A DNA stretch of 10,637 nucleotides, from positions 1-10,637 of the forward strand of contig WALN01000062.1 of the NCBI GenBank assembly GCA_015522865.1, written 5' to 3'. Numbering within the stretch: position 1 is the first letter of the stretch; every line of letters starts with the position of its first letter. The notes under the pieces are model-generated. The model was not told where the DNA came from. It was given only the letters and a program-made list of their open reading frames with translations, and did not search any database. Below, piece by piece: positions 5,890-10,637 of this stretch. The stretch is from Microcaldota archaeon (lineage in GTDB: Archaea > Micrarchaeota > Micrarchaeia > Norongarragalinales > WALN01). A program made the translations under genes and the position numbers.

Positions 5890-6144
5890 ATGGAACTCAA
5901 AAAAATTTTTTCGAAAGGGAAAAATCCAACTGAAAAGGATAAAATGATTATGATTTTGTTCAGCTCATCAACAACCCTTGTCTTGGTATGGATAATCTTC
6001 TTTGCATCAGTAACTTTTCTTTCTTCAGACTCCCAAGTGCCGAGCGAATTTTTTATATTCAACATAATAGTTTCACTGCTGCTAATTTCAAGCATGGCAT
6101 ACAGCATAAAATGGTTTGTTGGGAAAAAATGGAAAAAGCGATAA
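5890..6144 (+). CDS. Two-span membrane protein (84 aa), unknown function
   Basis: A basic N-terminal region (about residues 1-18) is followed by two hydrophobic segments, about 19-46 and 53-76, joined by a short polar loop (SSDSQVPSEF), and a basic C-terminal end (GKKWKKR). The positive-inside rule puts both termini in the cytoplasm. No family is recognised. The last 16 bases overlap the start of the ThiI-like gene, so the two are probably translated from one message. The overlap alone is weak evidence of joint function. The start at 5890 has a TATA-like box at leaderless distance. Confidence 0.75.
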   Translation: MELKKIFSKGKNPTEKDKMIMILFSSSTTLVLVWIIFFASVTFLSSDSQVPSEFFIFNIIVSLLLISSMAYSIKWFVGKKWKKR

Positions 6145-7007
6145 TTGTAAGGTACGGCGAAATAGGATTGAAAACTTACTGGGTTAGGCGCGAGTTTGAA
6201 AAAAGGCTTGTAGACAACATATCCCGAATGCTGCTGGAGAACGGCGTAAATCTTGAAAAGATAAAGCAGCGCGGGGCAAGGACATATATATGGTGCAATC
6301 CATTGAGCAAGGCGCTGAAGCTCTTGAAAAATGTATTCGGCATAGTCTCATATTCCCCGTCTTATGTGATGGCCACAGATTTGGACAAAATGAAAAAAAT
6401 GGCTGTCAAATTGTACAAAAAAAGCGGAGCAAAAACCTTCAGAATTTCAACAAGAAGGGTATCCAAAGAATTTCCGCTTACTTCAATGGAGATAAGCGCG
6501 CAAATTGGGAAATATGTCATCGAGAAAACTGGTGCAAAAGTGAAGCTCAAGAATTACGACTTGAACATCTGCTTTGAGCTAAACAAAAAGCAGACTTTCG
6601 CCTTTTCAGAATTCTACAAAGGATGGGGCGGGCTTCCAATAGGCGCTCAGGGAAAAGTTTTATGTGTGCTTTCCGACAAAAAAGAATCGTGGCTCAACGC
6701 ATGGGCTATGGCAAGAAGAGGCTGCGAGGTTGCGCTTGTTGGAATCGACAAAAGCACAAGGGCATTCGCCAAAAAATTTGAAAAGAAGTATTACTACTTT
6801 GAAGACGAGCTGGCTTATTATGACATGAAAAAATTTTCCATTGAAAAAATTATTGATATCGCAAAAAGGGAAAACGCAAAAGCCATAGTGCTTGAAAACA
6901 AGTTCATAGGCAAATTCGAAGGAAAAACAAACCTGCTGATTTTCTATCCGTCTCTTGGGTATTCTTCAAAAAAAATAAGAGATATTATGGCTCAAGTAGA
7001 AATGTAA
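6129..7007 (+). CDS. thiI: ThiI-like THUMP protein with degenerate PP-loop
   Basis: 292 residues from the ATG at 6129. ThiI normally thiolates U8 of tRNA using ATP and persulfide sulfur. Here the N-terminus begins with the ThiI signature RYGEIGLK (residues 8-15), followed by a ferredoxin-like and THUMP RNA-binding region (to about residue 160). The segment GWGGLPIGAQGKVLCVLS (165-182) matches the entry to the ThiI ATP-pyrophosphatase domain. The expected SGGIDS PP-loop reads SDKKES (182-187): both glycines are gone and Asp is replaced by Glu. The remainder is only about 105 residues, much shorter than the usual catalytic domain, and keeps a remnant (GCEVALVGID). RNA binding may survive, while catalysis is probably lost. 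An in-frame extension to 5988 exists but overlaps the upstream membrane gene in full reading, and its residues do not look like ThiI. 16-base overlap with the gene before. Confidence 0.85.
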   Translation: MEKAIIVRYGEIGLKTYWVRREFEKRLVDNISRMLLENGVNLEKIKQRGARTYIWCNPLSKALKLLKNVFGIVSYSPSYVMATDLDKMKKMAVKLYKKSGAKTFRISTRRVSKEFPLTSMEISAQIGKYVIEKTGAKVKLKNYDLNICFELNKKQTFAFSEFYKGWGGLPIGAQGKVLCVLSDKKESWLNAWAMARRGCEVALVGIDKSTRAFAKKFEKKYYYFEDELAYYDMKKFSIEKIIDIAKRENAKAIVLENKFIGKFEGKTNLLIFYPSLGYSSKKIRDIMAQVEM

Positions 7008-7014
7008 TTAATTT

Positions 7015-7022
7015 TTTATATT
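7015..7022 (+). promoter_or_regulatory. TATA-like box of the cupredoxin-fold gene
   Basis: TTTATATT is centred about 25 bases before the ATG at 7043. The preceding T run (7012-7017) also lies just past the ThiI-like stop and could terminate that transcript. Confidence 0.45.
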
Positions 7023-7042
7023 AGTAAGGCTTAATTTAATAC

Positions 7043-7411
7043 ATGGCAAAGCAAACAGCAATAGGAGTTCCTATTATAATCTTCGCACTCATAGCTTTCT
7101 TCATAGTTTATACCATTATGGTGCCGCCCTCTGAGAGAGTGAAAATGTTCGGAACAAAAGAACAGCTAGGCACAAATACTATACAGATAAAAGACAAAAT
7201 GTTCATTCCAGAAGAGATAACAATCCAAAAAGGGGGGAAAGTTACATGGGTGAATGAAGACAATGTGAACAACAAAATTTCCGGCTCGAACTTTGAAAGT
7301 GGCATCCTCCACTATAATGAAAAGTACACTCACACTTTTGATGAAACAGGAATTTATGTTTATTCATCCGAATTCTATCCGGGATTTACAGGGAAAATAA
7401 TTGTGAAGTAA
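7043..7411 (+). CDS. Membrane-anchored cupredoxin-fold protein lacking copper ligands
   Basis: 122 residues. A hydrophobic span (about 8-27) anchors the protein with its domain outside. The domain (about 45-122) has the plastocyanin/cupredoxin layout: IQIKDKMFIPEEITIQKGG, then VTWVNEDNVNN, a THTFDETGIYVY strand, and a final GFTGKIIVK. In copper-binding relatives the ligands are a His after the W-V-N-x-D-x-V turn and a Cys-x-x-His-x-x-Met in the last loop. The matching positions here are Asn77, Ser109, Tyr112 and Phe115, so all four are replaced while the flanking Pro and Gly remain. The protein therefore keeps the fold but probably binds no type 1 copper. It may be structural or bind a partner. 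Three bases separate it from the metallopeptidase gene, indicating an operon. Confidence 0.85.
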   Translation: MAKQTAIGVPIIIFALIAFFIVYTIMVPPSERVKMFGTKEQLGTNTIQIKDKMFIPEEITIQKGGKVTWVNEDNVNNKISGSNFESGILHYNEKYTHTFDETGIYVYSSEFYPGFTGKIIVK

Positions 7412-7414
7412 ACA

Positions 7415-7807
7415 ATGATAAGATATTTTTCTGCAGAAGATATTGAATCAAAAGCAAAAGACATTATTCTAAAATTGAATATGAATCACATAGACTTAGA
7501 GAGATTGAGCTGTGTCAGAAGCAGGGGCTCAAAAGCAAAAAGAACCATAGCAAGATGCCATGCTCTCTCTAAAATCTGGCAAAAGTCATTAGGAACTAAA
7601 GGGAAATACATCATCGAAGTCATCTCAGAGAATTATGACAATTTGCCAGAAAATGAAAAAGAAAAAGTGATAATTCATGAACTGCTTCACATACCCTTCA
7701 GCATGGGCGGCGGCTTCAAGCACCACAAGAATTATGTAACACGAAAACGAGTTGAACATCTTTACAAAGAGTACAAATCAAAAGATGGGATAGAAAGATT
7801 TAAATAA
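7415..7807 (+). CDS. Small HExxH metallopeptidase-like protein
   Basis: 130 residues with a zinc-metallopeptidase signature IIHELLHIP: His88 and His92 would bind zinc and Glu89 would be catalytic. A His pair at 103-104 (GGGFKHHKNYV) is a candidate for the third ligand. The arrangement, a short N-terminal helical part, a YIIEVISE strand and then the HELLHIP helix, matches the putative metallopeptidase family found in archaea and in some phages (the PhageMetallopep-like group). There is no signal peptide, so it acts in the cytosol. Two cysteines lie in the basic segment before the strand (residues 33 and 48). The gene follows the cupredoxin-like gene by three bases. Substrate unknown. Confidence 0.8.
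   Translation: MIRYFSAEDIESKAKDIILKLNMNHIDLERLSCVRSRGSKAKRTIARCHALSKIWQKSLGTKGKYIIEVISENYDNLPENEKEKVIIHELLHIPFSMGGGFKHHKNYVTRKRVEHLYKEYKSKDGIERFK
7799..7806 (+). promoter_or_regulatory. TATA-like box of the winged-helix repeat gene
   Basis: TTTAAATA overlaps the stop of the metallopeptidase gene and is centred about 36 bases before the ATG at 7839, which would give a leader of roughly nine bases. A separate promoter here suggests that the winged-helix gene is not simply read through from the operon before it. Confidence 0.35.
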
Positions 7808-7838
7808 AAAAACATCCTTATCTCTATAGGGTAGTAAT

Positions 7839-8762
7839 ATGGCATCTAAAGAAACTAAAAGCGATTCTGATGAGACAACCCTCCTGCTTGGACAAATTTA
7901 TCATGAGTTGGAAAAGATGGGTGAAGAGTTAGGAGGAGAAATAAGGGAGTTAGAAGAAGAGTTAGAAGAAAAGATTAATAATATAGAGCAAACTTATGCG
8001 GGAGCAATTCCCTCAAATTTTTATGAGCCATCTGAGTATAATATTGTATTTCCAGACTATCATATAACACTAAAAGAAAGACTGGAAGAACTTTCTCCAA
8101 AGGGAAGGGAAGTATTGGAAAAACTAATTGAACTGTACAAAAAGAAAGATAAAGGTATTTCTGCTCTTGAGCTCATTAATTATGCAAATCTAAACCTAAA
8201 TCCACACAATGAAGAGTGGTATTCTGAGAAACTTTCTAGACTGTGCGAGGTAGGAATTTTAGAGAAAGAAGAAAAAGATGGAGAAACAATTTACTTGCCT
8301 AAAGCGGAAATTAAAGAAGATACAAAAGGGAATTTTAGAGTAGATATAGAAGCATATTCTGGAGGATTATTAAGAAAAGTAATTGAAGTATATAAAAATG
8401 TGAATAGAGGTGTTTCTGTCTCTGAGCTTGTCGGTTATACAAATCCAAAAGAGAGGCTTTCTAAATTGTGTGAAATAGGAATTTTAGAGAAAGAAGAAAA
8501 AGATGGGGAAACAATTTACTTGCCTAAAGCGGAAGCGGAAATTGGTATATCTGAAGGGGAAGCATTTGGAGAATTGATTGAATTATACAAGAAAAAAGGC
8601 AAAGGGATTTCTGCTCGTGAGCTCGTAAGCTCGAAAGAAAAATGGAAAACTGCTTCTGTACTTTCTTATTTATACATGGCAGGGTTCTTGGAAAGAAAAG
8701 AAGAAAATGAAGGAGCAATATACTGGCCCTGCGAAGAAGCTTTATCTATTTTGGTGTCCTAA
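7839..8762 (+). CDS. Protein with three tandem winged-helix-like repeats
   Basis: 307 residues, soluble. Residues about 12-52 are Glu/Lys/Leu-rich and probably a coiled coil. Three copies of a domain follow, at about 83-157, 173-232 and 238-300. Each has a leading helix (KLIELYKKK), a G-(I/V)-S-x-x-E-L turn-helix (KGISALEL, RGVSVSEL, KGISAREL), a second helix (LSRLCEVGIL, LSKLCEIGIL, LSYLYMAGFL) and a beta wing (EKEEKDGETIYLPKAE in the first two, ERKEENEGAIYW in the third). This is the helix-turn-helix plus wing pattern of archaeal transcription factors. The likely role is nucleic-acid binding or dimerised regulation. Copies one and two share a near-identical 59-base stretch, so this part expanded recently or was homogenised. 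The family is not recognised as a named one. Confidence 0.8.
   Translation: MASKETKSDSDETTLLLGQIYHELEKMGEELGGEIRELEEELEEKINNIEQTYAGAIPSNFYEPSEYNIVFPDYHITLKERLEELSPKGREVLEKLIELYKKKDKGISALELINYANLNLNPHNEEWYSEKLSRLCEVGILEKEEKDGETIYLPKAEIKEDTKGNFRVDIEAYSGGLLRKVIEVYKNVNRGVSVSELVGYTNPKERLSKLCEIGILEKEEKDGETIYLPKAEAEIGISEGEAFGELIELYKKKGKGISARELVSSKEKWKTASVLSYLYMAGFLERKEENEGAIYWPCEEALSILVS
8251..8309 (+). repeat. Intragenic direct repeat, copy 1
   Basis: 59 bases match 8476-8534 with one mismatch (A against G in the GATGGAGAA/GATGGGGAA part). The copies are 225 bases, or 75 codons, apart and in the same frame, encoding the same wing segment ending LPKAE. Confidence 0.9.
8476..8534 (+). repeat. Intragenic direct repeat, copy 2
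   Basis: Second copy of the 59-base repeat. Its end carries an additional GCGGAA unit, giving Ala-Glu-Ala-Glu in the protein where copy 1 has Ala-Glu. This is a small tandem expansion. Confidence 0.9.
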
Positions 8763-8800
8763 TTAGCATTTGATACAATAACAAATTTAATTTATTACGC

Positions 8801-8806
8801 AAAAAA
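8801..8806 (-). terminator. Possible oligo-T terminator of the mnmA operon
   Basis: Six T residues on the minus strand follow directly after the TGA of the DUF357 gene. Short but in the right place for an archaeal terminator. Confidence 0.3.
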
Positions 8807-9070
8807 TCAAGATGTAAAATATTTTCTAAGTTTTTTATCAACTTTGAAAAAATCTAGTTTAAGCCCGGCATCAACATATGCCCAGGATATTATAAATGCT
8901 TCAAAGGATTCCACATACTTTTCTTTTTCAAAAAAATATTTGCCATCCTTGAAATAGTTCTCCGCAAAAGAATAAAATTCATCTGCTTTCTTATCATTTG
9001 CGACTTCAATATTGTTAAATATTTCTTTCATCCTTTTCATTTCTCTTTCAGCAGCGTCTTTAATCTGCAT
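8807..9070 (-). CDS. DUF357-domain protein
   Basis: 87 residues from the ATG at 9070. Residues about 30-70 match the DUF357 pattern seen in archaea: YSFAENYFKDGKYFFEKEKYVESFEAFIISWAYVDAG in outline, that is, paired helices with Tyr/Phe-rich spacing and a closing DAG. It is an all-helical small protein, presumably cytosolic, of unknown biochemical role. A TTG at 9076 would add two residues, but the GAGGA sequence (about 12 bases before the ATG) is well placed for 9070 and too near 9076. The gene overlaps the end of the HD gene by 11 bases and is the last of three tightly packed minus-strand genes, so it is probably translationally coupled. Confidence 0.85.
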   Translation of the reverse strand: MQIKDAAEREMKRMKEIFNNIEVANDKKADEFYSFAENYFKDGKYFFEKEKYVESFEAFIISWAYVDAGLKLDFFKVDKKLRKYFTS

Positions 9071-9599
9071 TTTCAATTTCCTCTTTTAATTGTTCGGGCG
9101 ATTCTCCAATTGCATCAAAAATTTCCTTTTCCAATTCAAGCAAAGGCTTAAGAGGATATCTTTTTTCTTTTGGAACTTTATATCTCTTTTTCAAATCTTC
9201 ATATCGCTCTTTGAGGCTTACCAGCTTCCTGTGAAGCACCCTCTTGTCTGCATAGTACACAACTTTTTCCTCCCAAGTTTTCAATTCCTTTGCCCTGTCA
9301 AGCCGGTGCATTTTGGCAATCTCACCAACTTCAGGATAACCTTCTTCTAGAAGAATTTTCTCAGCCATGTCGCCATGAGAATATTCGTTATCTTCCAATA
9401 TTGACTTGTATTTTGCAATGTCATGCAATAGTGCTCCAGCTTCAACCAAACTTATATCAATTTTCTTTCCGGCGCGCTTCAACTTCTTCGCAAGATAAAC
9501 TGCGATTTTGCTGACAAAAACCGAATGGTTGATTATGTTATCTGGAACATTATACTTTTTCAGAAGTTCCATGCACTTTTCTCTCGAAGGTATATTCAT
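9060..9599 (-). CDS. HD-domain phosphohydrolase (TIGR00295-like)
   Basis: 179 residues from the ATG at 9599. The HD metal-binding set is visible: His25 (NHSVF), His59-Asp60 (LLHDIAK) and Asp118 (YYADKRV), with further His at 75 and 98 as in archaeal TIGR00295-type HD proteins. Members hydrolyse phosphate esters, usually of nucleotides, using a metal ion. The substrate here is unknown. The C-terminal part (about 120-179) is a charged helical extension. The ATG overlaps the mnmA stop in an ATGA arrangement, and GGGGGTGG about six bases before it acts as the SD. An ATG three codons upstream (9608) is too close to that SD. The close coupling to mnmA suggests co-expression with tRNA thiolation, though this does not prove a role in it. 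Confidence 0.85.
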   Translation of the reverse strand: MNIPSREKCMELLKKYNVPDNIINHSVFVSKIAVYLAKKLKRAGKKIDISLVEAGALLHDIAKYKSILEDNEYSHGDMAEKILLEEGYPEVGEIAKMHRLDRAKELKTWEEKVVYYADKRVLHRKLVSLKERYEDLKKRYKVPKEKRYPLKPLLELEKEIFDAIGESPEQLKEEIENAD

Positions 9600-10637
9600 G
9601 CTATCCATCCACCCCCAAGCACAACATCTTTCTTAATGAAAACGGCTATCTGTCCAGGCGACACAGCCCAAACCGGCTTTTCAGGCACAACTTTGATTTT
9701 TTCCCTTTGAGGGGATATAGTCGCTTTGACAGGTTTCATTTTGTTCCTTATTATAACTTCGGCCTTTAATGGATTTTTCGGTTTTTCAATTGAAACCCAA
9801 TTTGAATTTTCAATGTAAAAATGACCCAAATACAAATCCTCTTTTTCTCCGACAACAACTTCGTTTTTACAGGCGTGAATTTCCTTGATATAATACTTTT
9901 TTTTGCTTTTTAACCCAATCCCTTTCCTCTGCCCAATAGTGTAATGGACAACGCCCTTGTGCCTGCCAAGAATATTGCCTTCCTTGTCAATAATATTGCC
10001 AGGTTTCAATTTTTTCCCAAGGTGTTTTTCTATGAAATCCCCTTTTTCAGCATCCAAAAAACACAAGTCATTGCTTTCCTTTCTGCCAAATCCAGAAATG
10101 CCATTTTCCTTTGCTATTACCTTGACTTCGTCTTTTGTCAAGTTCCCAAGGGGAAAAATCAATTTTGAAAATACTTCTTTCGGAAGCATTGACATGACAT
10201 AAGACTGGTCTTTTTTAACATCGACTGGGCGCTTCAAAATTATTCCCCCATGTGCTTTTGAAAGCCTTGCGTAATGTCCAGTTGCCATGAGTTCAGCCCC
10301 GAGCTTTTCCGCTTCTCTCAGCAGTGCTCCAAATTTAATCTTTTGATTGCACCTTACACAAGGATTAGGATTTTTTCCTTTTAGGCTTTCTTTCACAAAA
10401 TAATCTATAACATTTTTTTCAAAAAGTTTTTTTAAATCAACTACATAATGCAAAATGCCAAGCTTGTCAGCCACAATTTTGGCCCGTTCAACATCATCAA
10501 ACGAGTTTGGAATTGTTTTCATAGTTATGCCAAAAACATCTGCGCCAGATTCTTTAAGCAAAAATGCGGAAACAGAGCTATCTACTCCACCACTCATGGC
10601 CACTGCAACTTTCTTTCCTTTAACACCCCTAATTAAA
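9596..10637 (-). CDS. mnmA: tRNA 2-thiouridine(34) synthase MnmA, 5' end outside window
   Basis: MnmA (TrmU) adds sulfur to the wobble uridine of tRNA-Lys, -Glu and -Gln, using ATP and a relayed persulfide. The N-terminal PP-loop AMSGGVDSS is intact. The first catalytic Cys lies in NPCVRCNQKIKFG and the second in KESNDLCFLD, both conserved in the family. The ATP/tRNA-handling signature ATGHYARL is also present, and so is the C-terminal beta-barrel pattern ending with SPGQIAVF. The reading frame is open to base 10637 with the family-like sequence GVKGKKVAVAMSGG, so the start lies past the window. A GTG at 10603 would cut off the first beta strand and is not the start. Stop overlaps the HD gene start by four bases. 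MnmA is classically bacterial but occurs in DPANN archaea. Confidence 0.93.
   Translation of the reverse strand, partial: LIRGVKGKKVAVAMSGGVDSSVSAFLLKESGADVFGITMKTIPNSFDDVERAKIVADKLGILHYVVDLKKLFEKNVIDYFVKESLKGKNPNPCVRCNQKIKFGALLREAEKLGAELMATGHYARLSKAHGGIILKRPVDVKKDQSYVMSMLPKEVFSKLIFPLGNLTKDEVKVIAKENGISGFGRKESNDLCFLDAEKGDFIEKHLGKKLKPGNIIDKEGNILGRHKGVVHYTIGQRKGIGLKSKKKYYIKEIHACKNEVVVGEKEDLYLGHFYIENSNWVSIEKPKNPLKAEVIIRNKMKPVKATISPQREKIKVVPEKPVWAVSPGQIAVFIKKDVVLGGGWIA

Noticed and set aside
5988..6128. Upstream extension of the ThiI-like ORF
   Set aside because: It lies wholly within the membrane-protein gene in another frame, and ThiI homology begins right at the ATG at 6129.
9600..9608. ATG at 9608 for the HD gene
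   Set aside because: GGGGGTGG lies almost directly before it; the ATG at 9599 gives proper SD spacing and an ATGA overlap with mnmA.
9090..9710. Plus-strand ORFs of 61-86 codons opposite the HD gene
   Set aside because: Phe-rich antisense readings of a gene with clear HD motifs; no support of their own.
1..10637. CRISPR array, insertion sequence, integrase or prophage
   Set aside because: No spaced direct repeats, terminal inverted repeats, transposase or integrase motifs were seen. The only notable repeat is the intragenic one in the winged-helix gene.

Overview
The window looks like a stretch of AT-rich archaeal chromosome, most likely from a small-genome DPANN-type lineage (Woesearchaeota/Pacearchaeota-like). 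The evidence is a tRNA gene interrupted by archaeal-style introns with no encoded CCA, archaeal protein families (DUF357, TIGR00295-like HD protein, ThiI/THUMP, a membrane-anchored thioredoxin-fold protein with a Gly/Ser-Cys tail), and A/T-rich TATA-like boxes centred about 25-28 bases before many ATGs, as expected for leaderless transcripts. Strong Shine-Dalgarno (SD) sites appear mainly on internal operon genes. The exact lineage is an inference. I see no insertion sequence, integrase, CRISPR array or rRNA.

Layout. 1-1200: a coiled-coil protein of unknown function, then a 46-residue single-span membrane protein. 1200-3732: a cysteine module. It has a TATA-like box, an 8-codon leader ORF with a Cys codon, cysK (cysteine synthase; body intact but its start is out of frame), cysS (cysteinyl-tRNA synthetase), and a tRNA-Cys(GCA) gene that appears to carry two introns. 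3754-4368: a ribbon-helix-helix antitoxin-like gene facing a broken PIN toxin gene, with overlapping stop codons. 4369-5786: a small unknown protein and, convergent to it, a secreted/membrane thioredoxin-fold protein. 5890-7807: a two-span membrane protein overlapping a ThiI-like gene whose PP-loop has decayed, then a cupredoxin-fold protein lacking the copper ligands, then a small HExxH metallopeptidase. 7839-8762: a protein with three winged-helix-like repeats, two sharing a nearly identical 59-bp segment. 8801-10637, minus strand: a tightly overlapping operon of mnmA (tRNA 2-thiouridine synthase, running off the window edge), an HD-domain phosphohydrolase and a DUF357 protein.

How the genes fit together. 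Sulfur and tRNA are the recurring theme: cysteine synthesis, cysteine charging, the cysteine tRNA itself, a ThiI homologue and MnmA. ThiI and MnmA normally use cysteine-derived sulfur for tRNA thiolation, so the neighbourhood is coherent, although the ThiI copy has probably lost catalysis. Several proteins keep their fold but have lost active-site residues (ThiI, cupredoxin, PIN). That is the most unusual property of the window.
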